Shown: positions 1 to 8,734, numbered from the stretch's first letter. The stretch is DNA of 64,000 nucleotides from Paenibacillus sp. NEAU-GSW1 (GCF_009737085.1 NZ_WOVL01000001.1:1-64000); one strand, 5' to 3'. Numbers and translations: made by a program. Notes: a model not told the origin generated them from the sequence alone.

Positions 1-710
1 CAGCGTTCGCCTTTGTATTCCGGATTCCACCCGATAGGACTAGTTGAAAGAATCCGGGATACAACAGCGATCGTAAGAACATTCGCTTGCGCAGTCTGCG
101 CGGTGTTATGTTTTTTCATCATTAGATGTTCGTATTTGAGCTTTTGAAGAGAAATGGCCTAACACCACAAACGGAGAAAGCGAATGATTCTGGAGAAGCG
201 GCAGCGTTCGCCTTTGTATTCCGGATTCCACCCGATAGGACTAGTTGAAAGAATCCGGGATACAACAGCGATCGTAAGAACATTCGCTTGCGCAGTTTGC
301 GCGGTGTTATGTTTTTCATCATTAGATGTTCGTAATTGAGCTTTTGAAGAAAGATGGCATAACACACAAACGGAGAAAGCGAATGATTCTGAAGAAGCGG
401 AGCGTTCGCCTATGTATTCCGGATTCCACCCGATAGGACTAGTTGAAAGAATCCGGGATACAACAGCGATCGTAAGAACATTCGCTTGCGCAGTTTGCGC
501 GGTGTTATGTTTTTTCATCATTAGATGTTCGTATTTGAGCTTTTGAAGAGAAATGGCCTAACACCACAAACGGAGAAAGCGAATGATTCTGGAGAAGCGG
601 CAGCGTTCGCCTTTGTATTCCGGATTCCACCCGATAGGACTAGTTGAAAGAATCCGGGATACAACAGCGATCGTAAGAACATTCGCTTGCGCAGTTTGCG
701 CGGTGTTATG
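1..710. repeat. Tandem array of ~200-bp palindromic repeat units
   Basis: Three nearly identical units (about 1-201, 202-400, 401-600) and a partial fourth (601-710) follow head to tail with a period of 199-201 bp. Each unit holds nested inverted repeats: in the unit at 160-309, TAACACC (160-166) pairs with GGTGTTA (303-309), AAGCGAATG (178-186) with CATTCGCTT (281-289), and CCGGATTC (221-228) with GAATCCGG (251-258). Each unit could therefore fold into a long imperfect cruciform or RNA stem of about 150 nt, with a ~50-nt spacer between stems. Copies differ by a few substitutions and single-base indels. No transposase is present, and the short open frames inside are artefacts of the repeat. 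The last copy ends inside the stop region of the gene at 706-1866. The element resembles a REP- or MITE-like non-coding repeat; the family is not recognised. Confidence 0.9.
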
Positions 711-1866
711 AATTCAAATTCACCGTCTCAAAACGAACATCCACCCGAACGATTTCCGAACGGCTCCCAATCCGAATCGGAGGTCCCCAGCTGCCAAAGC
801 CCGATGAGACGATGGCATGCAGGTTCGCTTTTTTCATATAGCCCCAGTCCAGCTCAAACAGCTTACGCGTAATAAGGTGGTTCGGAGCCATTTGTCCGCG
901 ATGGGTATGGCCGGAGAGCGATAAATCGATGCCGTTAGCTGCTGCCTGCGAAAGATCGGAAGGCTGATGGTCCATCATAAAAATCGGCAACGAATGATCT
1001 ACCTCAGAGACGAGCTGGCTGATTGCTTTTCTGCCATTCTTGTCTAAGCGGCTGACTGCTGCGTCCTTGCGGCCGATAATATAGAAGCTGTCCTTAATGA
1101 GCACATTTTCGTCGAGCAGGACTCGAATGCCGATCGCATCCATTTCGGCAACGAAACGCTCGATATGGCCGCCAATATATTCGTGATTGCCGAGAACGGC
1201 GTACACGCCCAGCGGGGCTTGCAGCTTTTTCATGACTTGAGCCATGTTGTAACGGATGAAAGGATCGATATCATCATCGAGCACGTCGCCCGGCAGCAAA
1301 ATCAGGTCCGGCTTCATGCGCTCCATTTCATCGACGAGTCGCTGCAAATGGCGGTTTCCGACTGTCGTTCCCAGATGGATGTCGGAGGCAACGCCGATCG
1401 TCAGCCCCTTAATGCTGCCCGCGCTTTTAGCAAGGCTTACTTCATAGCTGCGCACGATTGGCGTCCATGCATTCCAGGAGCCGCGGATGAGAATGGCGGC
1501 GAGGATGACGGCGACAATCGTTCCGACGGCGATGACGGCGTCTTCTTGCGAGACGGAAGCTTTAGTCAACAGCCATAAGGCGAGATCAGCCGGCGGCAAC
1601 AGCAATATGCCGTACTCGACAATCGCAAACCAATAGGAGCCGATCAGTTTGATAGGACGGGCTAGCGGACGGATAAAATAGTTTTGACCCAGTCGTCCCA
1701 ATATATAGCTGAGAGCTAGTATGGCAATGACAACGCCGTACACAAGCGGCCGTTCCCATCCAAACAAGGCAGACAAGTATGCCCAGCCGTTCCAGCCGAT
1801 ATACCAGTTAATTAAGCCGAATAAGAGCAATATTGCCGAGATTACTGCAACAAAACGAAGCTTCAT
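706..1866 (-). CDS. Membrane-anchored metallophosphoesterase (YkuE/YaeI-like)
   Basis: The protein is about 386 aa. The N-terminal ~150 residues hold several hydrophobic segments, and a calcineurin-like phosphoesterase domain follows. Metal-binding motifs appear in family order: ASDIHLG, LPGDVLDDD, LGNHEY and SGHTHRGQ. The layout matches bacterial membrane phosphoesterases of the YkuE type; the substrate is unknown. The ATG at 1866 is preferred because AGGGG lies 12 bases upstream; a GTG at 1878 would overlap that ribosome site. The stop codon and last residues lie in the edge of the palindromic repeat array, so the C-terminus may have been altered when the repeat arrived. It is transcribed away from topB. 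Confidence 0.85.
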   Translation of the reverse strand: MKLRFVAVISAILLLFGLINWYIGWNGWAYLSALFGWERPLVYGVVIAILALSYILGRLGQNYFIRPLARPIKLIGSYWFAIVEYGILLLPPADLALWLLTKASVSQEDAVIAVGTIVAVILAAILIRGSWNAWTPIVRSYEVSLAKSAGSIKGLTIGVASDIHLGTTVGNRHLQRLVDEMERMKPDLILLPGDVLDDDIDPFIRYNMAQVMKKLQAPLGVYAVLGNHEYIGGHIERFVAEMDAIGIRVLLDENVLIKDSFYIIGRKDAAVSRLDKNGRKAISQLVSEVDHSLPIFMMDHQPSDLSQAAANGIDLSLSGHTHRGQMAPNHLITRKLFELDWGYMKKANLHAIVSSGFGSWGPPIRIGSRSEIVRVDVRFETVNLNS

Positions 1867-2058
1867 TGATTTAAACACCCCTGCCGCAAAATATGAGATC
1901 TTTACATAATGGAACTAATATAGCACACTCAGATTTCCCGGGTAAAATCGAGCGCCATGTTCGCGGTTAGCATGTGCTAGAATAGGAGAAAGCTTGTACG
2001 CGGCAACTGGCCGCAAGCCTGATAGAGAATAAAGCAAAGGATTGGAGCGAGAATCGCA

Positions 2059-4215
2059 ATGAAGTCATTAGTGCTGGCGGAAAAACCGAGCGTAGCGAAA
2101 GAAATTGCCCGCGTGCTCGGCTGCAGCCAAAAAAATAAAAGCTACATCGAAGGACCGCAATATGTCGTCACATGGGCGCTTGGCCATCTTGTTACGTTAG
2201 CTGAGCCAGAAGAATACGATGCCAAGTATCGAACATGGAGCTTGGAAGATTTGCCGCTGCTCCCGCAAAAAATGAATTTGAAAGTCATGAAGGAAACGTC
2301 GCATCAATATAAGGCTGTCGCGCAGCTTTGCCGGCGGCAGGACATTGGCGAGCTTATAATAGCGACTGACGCAGGGCGCGAAGGCGAGCTGGTGGCGCGG
2401 TGGATTATGGAGCTTGTTCACTGGCGAAAGCCGTTCAAACGGCTTTGGATTTCTTCGCAGACGGATAAAGCGATTAAAGACGGCTTCAATTCGCTTAAGC
2501 CAGGAAAGGAATACAACAACTTGTACGCATCAGCGGTTTGCAGAGCGGAAGCGGACTGGCTGATCGGTCTGAACATGACGCGGGCGTTGACCGTTAAATA
2601 TAATGCTCAGCTTGCGGCAGGCAGGGTGCAAACGCCTACGCTTGGCGCGTTGATGGATCGGGAGCGCGAGATTCAGCAATTTCAATCGCAGCCCTATTGG
2701 ACGGTTTCGGCCGATCTTGGCGCTTTCCAGGCTATCTGGCGAGAGAATGATTCGCAGGACGGGCGTGTGTGGAGCCGTGAGGCAGCAGATGCGATCGTTG
2801 CGCGATTGAATGGTAAACAAGCCAAGGTAGACAAGCTGCGCACAACGGAAAAATCGGAGCCGCATCCGTCGGCCTATGATTTGACGGAGCTTCAGCGAGA
2901 TGCCAACAAACGTCTTGGCTTTTCCGCCAAGCAGACGTCTAACGTACTGCAAAAGCTGTATGAGCAGCATAAGCTTGTAACCTATCCGCGCACGGACTCT
3001 AAATATTTGTCCAGCGACATCGTTCCGACCTTAAAGGGACGGCTGGAAAGCATAGCAGTCGGTCCGTACGCCCAGCATGCTCGAAAGCTGCTTAAAGGTC
3101 AGCTGCCGGTTACGAAGCGTTTTGTCGATGACAGTAAAGTAAGCGATCATCACGCGATTATCCCGACCGAGCAATTCGTCAATCTGTCTGCGCTAAGCAA
3201 TGACGAACGAAAGCTTTACGATCTGATCGTTCGCCGGTTTATCGCTTTGTTCTATCCGCCTTATCGTTATGACGAGACGAGCGTCGTGCTTGCTGTTGGC
3301 GGAGACAGGCTGTATGCCAAAGGCAAAGTGCGGAAAGATTACGGCTGGAAGGAGCTCTACGGCGGAAGCGGGGATGCGCAAGGCGCGGCTGATGACGAGG
3401 ATGAAGATGAGAACGGGGGGCAAGTGGATCGCCAGCCTGAACAGCTGCTGCCGGAGCTTGCTGCCGGTCAAACGCTTGCCGTTAAGCAAAGTCGATTGAA
3501 AGAACTCCGCACGTTGCCTCCTCCTCGTTATACCGAAGCCGCATTGCTTTCCAAGATGGAGAAGCACGGCCTGGGCACGCCGGCTACGCGCGCCGATATT
3601 ATTGAGAAGCTGCTGTCGACGGATACAATTGAACGGTCGCAAAACCGGCTTATTCCGACTGGCAAAGGAAAACAGCTTATCGAGCTTGTTGTTGACGAGC
3701 TGCGCAGTCCCGACCTGACGGCGCAGTGGGAGCGCGAGCTGGAGCGTATTGCCCAAGGCAAAGGCGATCCGGCTAAGTTTATGGCCGTCATTCGCGAGCA
3801 AGCAAGCAAATGGGTGTCCGAAGTGAAAAGCGAAACGAAGGAATATAAGCCGCATAACTTGACGCATTCCCGTTGTCCGGAGTGCGGCAAGCTGCTTATG
3901 GAAGTGAAGGGCAAAAGAGGGAAGTCTTTCGTTTGCTCAGATCGGGAATGCAGCTATCGAAGAGCTGCTGAGCCTGTATTGTCCAACAAGCGTTGTCCGC
4001 AATGCCACAAGAAAATGGAAATTCATACGGGCAAAGCAGGCAAATATGCGCAATGCCGACCGTGCAATGTGATCGAAATGCTGGACGACAACAAGAGCGG
4101 CCGCGTGAACAAGCATCAGCAGCGAAAGCTGATCGACCAGTACAGCGACAACGTTTCGTTGTCGAACAGCTTGGCCGATGCGCTTAAAGCGGCAATGGAC
4201 AACAACAAGAAGTAA
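2059..4215 (+). CDS. topB: DNA topoisomerase III
   Basis: This 718-aa protein is a type IA topoisomerase, which relaxes and decatenates DNA by passing a strand through a transient single-strand break. The N-terminal TOPRIM domain shows LAEKPSVAKEIA and the acidic motif TDAGREGEL. The catalytic tyrosine is Tyr309 in TYPRTDSKYL. The C-terminus has two four-cysteine elements, CPECGK...CSDREC and CPQCHK...CRPC, as in topoisomerase zinc ribbons. Length agrees with Bacillus TopB (about 727 aa). A charged insert rich in Asp and Glu occurs near residues 445-460. The ATG at 2059 follows a weak GGAGCGA site. It appears monocistronic or to run on into the YheC/D-like gene 120 bp downstream. Confidence 0.96.
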   Translation: MKSLVLAEKPSVAKEIARVLGCSQKNKSYIEGPQYVVTWALGHLVTLAEPEEYDAKYRTWSLEDLPLLPQKMNLKVMKETSHQYKAVAQLCRRQDIGELIIATDAGREGELVARWIMELVHWRKPFKRLWISSQTDKAIKDGFNSLKPGKEYNNLYASAVCRAEADWLIGLNMTRALTVKYNAQLAAGRVQTPTLGALMDREREIQQFQSQPYWTVSADLGAFQAIWRENDSQDGRVWSREAADAIVARLNGKQAKVDKLRTTEKSEPHPSAYDLTELQRDANKRLGFSAKQTSNVLQKLYEQHKLVTYPRTDSKYLSSDIVPTLKGRLESIAVGPYAQHARKLLKGQLPVTKRFVDDSKVSDHHAIIPTEQFVNLSALSNDERKLYDLIVRRFIALFYPPYRYDETSVVLAVGGDRLYAKGKVRKDYGWKELYGGSGDAQGAADDEDEDENGGQVDRQPEQLLPELAAGQTLAVKQSRLKELRTLPPPRYTEAALLSKMEKHGLGTPATRADIIEKLLSTDTIERSQNRLIPTGKGKQLIELVVDELRSPDLTAQWERELERIAQGKGDPAKFMAVIREQASKWVSEVKSETKEYKPHNLTHSRCPECGKLLMEVKGKRGKSFVCSDRECSYRRAAEPVLSNKRCPQCHKKMEIHTGKAGKYAQCRPCNVIEMLDDNKSGRVNKHQQRKLIDQYSDNVSLSNSLADALKAAMDNNKK

Positions 4216-4335
4216 TGATGCACAGATCAGGCGATTTTCAGTAAAAGGGCTCCTGGCCTGCGGCATTCATCCAAGAGACAAACGTCATTCCGACATATGC
4301 TATGGATGAAGCCGCAGGAAAGGAGATTGACAGCA

Positions 4336-5007
4336 TTGGGTGAACAACAAGGCAGGCAATTGGCCAGCAAATGGACCAAAACGGCCGTGCTTCGCTCCCA
4401 TCCCACTATTGTGCCGCATATTCCTCCTACAAAAAGGTATTCGAGCGAAAATTTAAGAAGCATGCTGAATACGCATCAAATGGTTGTTGTGAAGCCGGTG
4501 CGCGGAGCTGGCGGACATGGGGTTATAAAAGTATCAAAAACGGACGTAGGCTATTCTTATTCTTACTATGCAAAAACGCGCAGCTTTTCGAGTTTCGAGA
4601 GCATGAAGCGTTCTCTCGACAAATGCAAGAAAAAGCGCGCCTATTTAATTCAAAAGGGCATTCGGCTCGCAACGGTAAACGGCCGTCCGATCGATTACCG
4701 CGTAAAATATGTAAAGACAGAAAAAGGCTGGGTATATCGTGCTATTGTCGGGCGGATTGCGAAGCCAGGCTTGTTTGTGACGAATATTTGCCGGGGCGGG
4801 ACTTTAGTTTCGGCTGCCCAAGGCATTCGGATGTCATTATCTCCTTCATTGGTTGGTGTAAAAAAGCGTAAAATGCGCGAGCTTACCGTATTGTCTACGC
4901 AATTGCTGGAGATGCGTTTTCCCGGCATTGGACAGTTAGGATTCGATTACGGCATTGACACTGAGGGGAATATATGGATTTTTGAAGTGAATACGCGGCC
5001 GCAATAA
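4336..5007 (+). CDS. YheC/YheD-like ATP-grasp protein
   Basis: About 223 aa with an ATP-grasp fold: the nucleotide loop VVVKPVRGAGGHGV near the N-terminus and the C-terminal metal-binding stretch GFDYGIDTEGNIWIFEVN. The family (YheC/D) is associated with endospores in Bacillus, but its reaction is not established. I prefer a TTG start at 4336 because AAAGGAG ends 10 bases before it; the upstream in-frame ATG at 4297 has no ribosome site. It is shorter than full YheC/YheD proteins (more than 350 aa), so it represents essentially the ATP-grasp core. A rho-independent terminator starts at its stop codon. Confidence 0.75.
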   Translation: MGEQQGRQLASKWTKTAVLRSHPTIVPHIPPTKRYSSENLRSMLNTHQMVVVKPVRGAGGHGVIKVSKTDVGYSYSYYAKTRSFSSFESMKRSLDKCKKKRAYLIQKGIRLATVNGRPIDYRVKYVKTEKGWVYRAIVGRIAKPGLFVTNICRGGTLVSAAQGIRMSLSPSLVGVKKRKMRELTVLSTQLLEMRFPGIGQLGFDYGIDTEGNIWIFEVNTRPQ

Positions 5008-5033
5008 ATAAACCCGATTGGGTTTATTTTTTT
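5007..5033 (+). terminator. Intrinsic terminator after the YheC/D-like gene
   Basis: AATAAACCC (5007-5015) and GGGTTTATT (5020-5028) form a stem with a GATT loop, followed by a T run to 5033. Confidence 0.8.
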
Positions 5034-5167
5034 GTGCGAAACATGCGGCAAGAATGGGTCCCGAACGAACGGAACCAATCATTATATGCTTGTGAAACCT
5101 ATATATTCTATTAATGGGGTAATAGAATATGATTAAACTTTTTTATCACAAGTGGCTTGAAATTACC

Positions 5168-5304
5168 TGTGTATAACAATATCCACATCATCCACCTTGA
5201 TTTCTCTCATTTTTCGACGTATGTCCACAAATCGTGCACAGCCTGTCCACAGGTTGTTGTGAATAACAGGAACGGTTGTTCTATATAAAAATCAATGCTA
5301 ATAT
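5168..5304 (+). promoter_or_regulatory. DnaA-box cluster and promoter of sda
   Basis: Two exact matches to the DnaA box TTATNCACA lie on the minus strand (TTATACACA at 5168-5176 and TTATTCACA at 5258-5266). A one-mismatch box ATATCCACA is at 5179-5187, and weaker TGTCCACA copies occur at 5222-5229 and 5244-5251. A plausible sigma-A promoter follows: TTGTTC (5276-5281), 17-bp spacer, TAATAT (5299-5304). In B. subtilis, DnaA controls sda through such boxes, so this cluster supports both the gene call and the regulation. The 5034-5167 stretch before it shows nothing recognisable. Confidence 0.8.
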
Positions 5305-5347
5305 GAGGAAGAAATTAGGAAAACCCGAAAAGAAAGGAAGTGTCGCT

Positions 5348-5491
5348 ATGGAGCTGCTATCCGATGAACTGTTGGAAGACACCTATTTTGCGGCCGTCCA
5401 ATTTGAGCTGGAGCCAGAATTTATTTACATGCTGCAATTGGAAATGAAAAGACGGAAGCTCGGTTTGCGCGAGGATCGCGTTACTGCTTAA
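5348..5491 (+). CDS. sda: Sporulation checkpoint protein Sda (inhibitor of KinA-type kinases)
   Basis: A 47-aa helical protein beginning MELLSDELLEDTYF. It aligns by eye with Bacillus Sda (46 aa, LSDELLIESYF...IKRRSLG), including the C-terminal EMKRRKLG. Sda blocks autophosphorylation of sporulation histidine kinases when DNA replication is perturbed. The ATG at 5348 has AAAGGAAG seven bases upstream; a longer open frame from 5276 is unlikely because it would include the promoter. The DnaA boxes just upstream match the known control of sda. Its stop lies one base from the stop of the convergent zinc-ribbon gene. Confidence 0.9.
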   Translation: MELLSDELLEDTYFAAVQFELEPEFIYMLQLEMKRRKLGLREDRVTA

Positions 5492-5492
5492 G

Positions 5493-5720
5493 TTAGGACC
5501 ATTCCATTATTGAAACGTTAATGGACTGCTCGCAATTCAGGCAGAAAGCCATATGATTGCAAATTGCCATACTTTCCGATTGCTCCAATATATCTAATGG
5601 CTCGTAAGGGGCGTAAGGCCCTGTCAAATCTGCCATTCGTCCCAGATCGCTTAATGGCGCGCGACAGTTGTCGCAATTTGCCGTTAAGGTCTGCAGGCCG
5701 TTGCATACTGGACAAAACAT
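5493..5720 (-). CDS. Small zinc-ribbon protein of unknown function
   Basis: This 75-aa protein has paired cysteine motifs: CPVC at residues 3-6, CDNC near residues 16-19, and a C-terminal cluster with Cys-Asn-His and CLNC. This suggests one or two structural zinc sites. No other domain is recognised. An AGGAGGG ribosome site precedes the ATG at 5720, but that site forms one arm of a strong inverted repeat (5721-5790), so translation may be controlled by RNA structure. It lies downstream of the ferredoxin reductase gene in the same direction and may be cotranscribed with it. Confidence 0.7.
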   Translation of the reverse strand: MFCPVCNGLQTLTANCDNCRAPLSDLGRMADLTGPYAPYEPLDILEQSESMAICNHMAFCLNCEQSINVSIMEWS

Positions 5721-5793
5721 AAAGGTATCCCTCCTTGAGTGAACCCAGGACCGTCATGCGGTCCATTCAAATCAAGGATAGGATACCCTTTTT
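5721..5793 (+). terminator. Large inverted repeat: plus-strand terminator and minus-strand SD-masking hairpin
   Basis: The left arm, AAAGGTATCCCTCCTTGA (5721-5738), pairs with the right arm TCAAGGATAGGATACCCTTT (5772-5791), with two bulged bases. An inner hairpin GACCG/CGGTC lies between. On the plus strand a T run follows, so it can terminate transcription coming through from sda. On the minus strand the same structure is the leader of the zinc-ribbon gene and buries its AGGAGGG ribosome site. Confidence 0.65.
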
Positions 5794-5810
5794 GTTTTAT
5801 AATTATAGCC

Positions 5811-6812
5811 TTACAACTTCATATTGCTGCTATGGCCCGGCGACAGCTTAGCGCTAGGATCGATGTATACTTTGGCGTTGTTCACCGCGGTTGGAGCTTC
5901 GCCAAAGCCGACTGCGATAAGCTTGAGCTTGCCGGGATAGGTCGTAATATCGCCGGCAGCAAAAATGCCGGAAATATTCGTTTCCATCCGAGTGTCGACG
6001 GCAATGGAGCCGCCTTCGATCTGTATGCCCCAATCGGAGATTGGCCCCAGCGAGGAAACAAAGCCGAAATTGACGATCACGGCGTCAGCAGCAAGCTCAG
6101 ACGTTTCGCCTGTTTTGACGTCGGCCAGAGTGACGCGTTCAATATGCCCGCTGCCGTCGCCATGGAGCGCTGTAATTTCTTTAGGTGTAACGACATTTAC
6201 CGATGAGTTCATAAGATTTTGCACGCTGTGCTCGTGCGCGCGGAATTTATCCCGGCGATGAATGAGCGTGACCGATTGCGCGATCGGCTCGAGCATGAGC
6301 GACCAGTCAACGGCTGAATCGCCGCCGCCGCTAATAAGCACGTTTTTGCCTTTAAAACGTTGTAGATCGCCGACAAAATAATGAAGATTTGTTTTTTCGT
6401 ATTGTGCCGCTTCCGGCAATTCCAAGCGACGCGGCTCGAATGCGCCGACGCCAGCTGTAATAATGACAGCTTTAGCATAATAGGCTGATTTGTTGGTGAC
6501 GATTTCGAAGAGACGTTCATCCTTTTTGTTGACTTCGGCTACCTTTTCTTCGAGGCGTATGTCCGGCTTGAACAGATCGACTTGCTCAATCAAACGGTCG
6601 ACCAGCTCTTGCGCGGTTACTTTAGGAAAACCGGCTACATCATAAATATATTTCTCAGGGTACAGGGCGGCCAATTGACCGCCAAGCTGAGGCATGCTTT
6701 CTATTAATAATACGGAAGCTTGGCGCATCCCTCCATAAAAAGCGGCAAACAGGCCGGCAGGGCCGCCGCCAATAATGGCAATATCAACAATGGCAGCATC
6801 GGAATTAGTCAC
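5811..6812 (-). CDS. yumC: Ferredoxin/flavodoxin--NADP(+) reductase, thioredoxin reductase-like (YumC type)
   Basis: About 333 aa. It shows the FAD-binding motif [16 protein letters not shown], a second dinucleotide motif [11 protein letters not shown], and the C-terminal FAD contact [18 protein letters not shown]. It lacks the CxxC pair of thioredoxin reductase, which marks the YumC class that moves electrons between NADPH and ferredoxin or flavodoxin. The GTG at 6812 is preferred because GGAGG lies eight bases upstream; the earlier TTG at 6830 would overlap that site. It is divergent from the type II NADH dehydrogenase gene, as in the Bacillus yumC-yumB neighbourhood. Confidence 0.9.
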   Translation of the reverse strand: MTNSDAAIVDIAIIGGGPAGLFAAFYGGMRQASVLLIESMPQLGGQLAALYPEKYIYDVAGFPKVTAQELVDRLIEQVDLFKPDIRLEEKVAEVNKKDERLFEIVTNKSAYYAKAVIITAGVGAFEPRRLELPEAAQYEKTNLHYFVGDLQRFKGKNVLISGGGDSAVDWSLMLEPIAQSVTLIHRRDKFRAHEHSVQNLMNSSVNVVTPKEITALHGDGSGHIERVTLADVKTGETSELAADAVIVNFGFVSSLGPISDWGIQIEGGSIAVDTRMETNISGIFAAGDITTYPGKLKLIAVGFGEAPTAVNNAKVYIDPSAKLSPGHSSNMKL

Positions 6813-6838
6813 GAAAAACACCTCCAACAATATAATAA

Positions 6839-6862
6839 AACACTTCCTTTATTATAAGTGTT
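6839..6862. promoter_or_regulatory. Inverted repeat upstream of the ferredoxin reductase gene
   Basis: AACACTT (6839-6845) and AAGTGTT (6856-6862) are perfect 7-bp arms with a 10-bp A/T-rich centre, just before the FNR ribosome site. It may be an operator or a leader hairpin. The binding protein is unknown. Confidence 0.4.
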
Positions 6863-7068
6863 GGAGGGATGAATTTGTATGCCCCTCTAAAGTTTTTCGT
6901 ATATTTTGCTCTTGAACTTTTAATGAAAACTATGTAATATTTCTGATGTATATTATATAAGGCGCTGACTAGAAAACACCGGAGATTAGAGCGAAAATAG
7001 CCAAGTTTGCGGTCCGTTTCATATGGAGAGATATGAGGTCAGTTTCGTTATTATAAAGAGGAACCGAA

Positions 7069-7129
7069 TTGCACAAACTACCGGACAATAATTATAAATT
7101 TGCATACGGGATTGTGTAATTTTTCACAA
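7069..7129 (+). promoter_or_regulatory. Promoter and Rex-like operator of the NADH dehydrogenase gene
   Basis: TTGCAC (7069-7074) and TATAAA (7093-7098) with an 18-bp spacer form a sigma-A type promoter. Directly downstream, TTGTGTAATTTTTCACAA (7112-7129) matches the Rex consensus TTGTGAANNNNTTCACAA with one mismatch. Rex is an NADH/NAD+ sensing repressor that controls ndh in Bacillus; a site just after the start point would block transcription. The region 6863-7068 shows no other element. Confidence 0.8.
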
Positions 7130-7174
7130 AGAAAAGATAAAAATTATAAAGACAGGATTGGATGGGATCATACG

Positions 7175-8368
7175 ATGAGCAACATACCGAAGATCGTTAT
7201 TTTAGGAGCTGGTTACGGCGGAGTTTTGACAGCGCTGCGTTTGCAGAAAGAGCTAAATTATAATGAAGCGGACGTCACTCTCGTAAATAAGCATGACTAT
7301 CATTATATTACAACCCATTTGCATATGCCTGCAGCTGGTACTGATAATCCGGAAAACGCACGAGTCAGCATTTCGAAGCTGATTGACGAGTTCAAAATCG
7401 ATTTCGTCAAATCGACTGTCGTACAAATTCGCCCGCAAGATAAAAAGGTAATTCTTGAAGACGGCACGCTTTCTTATGACTATCTCGTTATCGGTCTCGG
7501 TGGAGAGCCAGAAACGTTCGGTATTCCTGGACTTGGCGAATATGCGATGAACATTCGCAGCATCAACTCGGTTCGTTTGATCCGTGAACATATTGAATAC
7601 CAATTTGCTCGCTACAAACGCGAGCCTCATCGTACGGACTATTTGACATTTATTGTAGGGGGCGCGGGCTTTACCGGCATCGAATTTATCGGCGAGCTGT
7701 CGGATCGTATTCCGGAGCTTTGCAAGCAATTCGACGTTGACCCGTCGCTCGTTAAAATTTACAACATCGAAGCGGCGCCGACAGCGCTGCCGGGCTTCGA
7801 TTCAGAGCTTGTCGAGTATGCGATGGATGTTCTTACGAAAAAAGGCGTTACGTTCCGCATCGGTACTGCCATTAAAGAGTGCACCCCGGATGGCGTTGTA
7901 GTCGGCGAGGGTGAAGAAATTAAATCGCAAACCGTGATTTGGACCGGCGGTATTCGCGGCAACCGTCTCATTGAGGACGCAGGCTTCGAAACGATGCGTG
8001 GACGGGTTAAAATCGACGACAACCTGCGCGCTCCGGGCCATGAGAACATCTATATCGTTGGCGACAATTCGCTGATGTTCAACCCGGAAGGCCGTCCATA
8101 TCCGCCAACTGCGCAAATCGCAATGCAGCAAGGCGTCGTATGCGCGCACAACCTGGTAGCATCGATTCGCAACCAGCCGCTTAAAGGCTTTGTTTTCAGC
8201 AACAAAGGAACCGTGGCATCGCTTGGCAAAGGCGAAGCGATCGGCATTGCGTTCGGCAAGAAATATAAAGGCCGCGTAGCCGCTTGGCTGAAAAAGCTGA
8301 TCGACCTTCGCTATCTGTTCATTATCGGCGGCATTCCGCTCGTCCTGCGCAAAGGTAAATTTCTATAA
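7175..8368 (+). CDS. yumB: Type II NADH:quinone dehydrogenase (NDH-2, YumB-like)
   Basis: A 397-aa flavoprotein that passes electrons from NADH to menaquinone at the membrane without pumping protons. It has the FAD motif VILGAGYGGVLTALRLQ at the N-terminus, the NADH-binding loop IVGGAGFTGIEFIGEL in the middle, the FAD contact NIYIVGDNSLM, and a basic amphipathic C-terminus for membrane attachment. The start is the ATG at 7175 (MSNIPKIVILG); the upstream extension would include the Rex-like operator. Length agrees with Bacillus YumB (about 406 aa). Its stop overlaps the ATG of the next small gene. Confidence 0.92.
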   Translation: MSNIPKIVILGAGYGGVLTALRLQKELNYNEADVTLVNKHDYHYITTHLHMPAAGTDNPENARVSISKLIDEFKIDFVKSTVVQIRPQDKKVILEDGTLSYDYLVIGLGGEPETFGIPGLGEYAMNIRSINSVRLIREHIEYQFARYKREPHRTDYLTFIVGGAGFTGIEFIGELSDRIPELCKQFDVDPSLVKIYNIEAAPTALPGFDSELVEYAMDVLTKKGVTFRIGTAIKECTPDGVVVGEGEEIKSQTVIWTGGIRGNRLIEDAGFETMRGRVKIDDNLRAPGHENIYIVGDNSLMFNPEGRPYPPTAQIAMQQGVVCAHNLVASIRNQPLKGFVFSNKGTVASLGKGEAIGIAFGKKYKGRVAAWLKKLIDLRYLFIIGGIPLVLRKGKFL

Positions 8369-8640
8369 TGCGTCATTGCAGCGTACAGGTACGGGGATTG
8401 CTGACGAGAGATGAGCTGGATCGCTACAACGCGTTAATGGAGGTCGGCTCGTTTCTGGAATCGCAGAATCGTTATGATCTCGCTTACACCGTGCAGAAGG
8501 AAGTAGATCTGCTGATCCAGCCTGCGATTGAGCGTTTAAAAGACAAGAGCCGGGAACGCGATCGCGCGACGCAAGAGTACTTGGAATCCAAACGTCTCAC
8601 ATCGTTGGATGACGAGGACGAGGATGAAGATGATAACTAA
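8368..8640 (+). CDS. Hypothetical 90-aa protein with acidic tail
   Basis: Not recognised. The ATG overlaps the NDH-2 stop (TAATG), so the two are translationally coupled. The protein is hydrophilic and probably helical, and ends in a run of Asp and Glu (DDEDEDEDDN). No transmembrane segment or signal is visible. The coupling suggests a role linked to NDH-2 or simply operon membership. Confidence 0.6.
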   Translation: MRHCSVQVRGLLTRDELDRYNALMEVGSFLESQNRYDLAYTVQKEVDLLIQPAIERLKDKSRERDRATQEYLESKRLTSLDDEDEDEDDN

Positions 8641-8666
8641 GTCCTGCTAGGCAGGTTATGAAAAAA

Positions 8667-8697
8667 GGCTTTCGCCATTGCGGCGAAAGTCTTTCTT
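8667..8697 (+). terminator. Intrinsic terminator of the NDH-2 operon
   Basis: GGCTTTCGCC (8667-8676) pairs with GGCGAAAGTC (8682-8691), followed by TTTCTT. Confidence 0.85.
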
Positions 8698-8734
8698 ATA
8701 TTACGCAGTTTGGTCGCCTACCCAGCCAGCTTAT

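Noticed and set aside
122..521. Open frames on the minus strand in the repeat array
   Set aside because: Their products simply translate the repeat unit; no ribosome site, and frames shift between copies.
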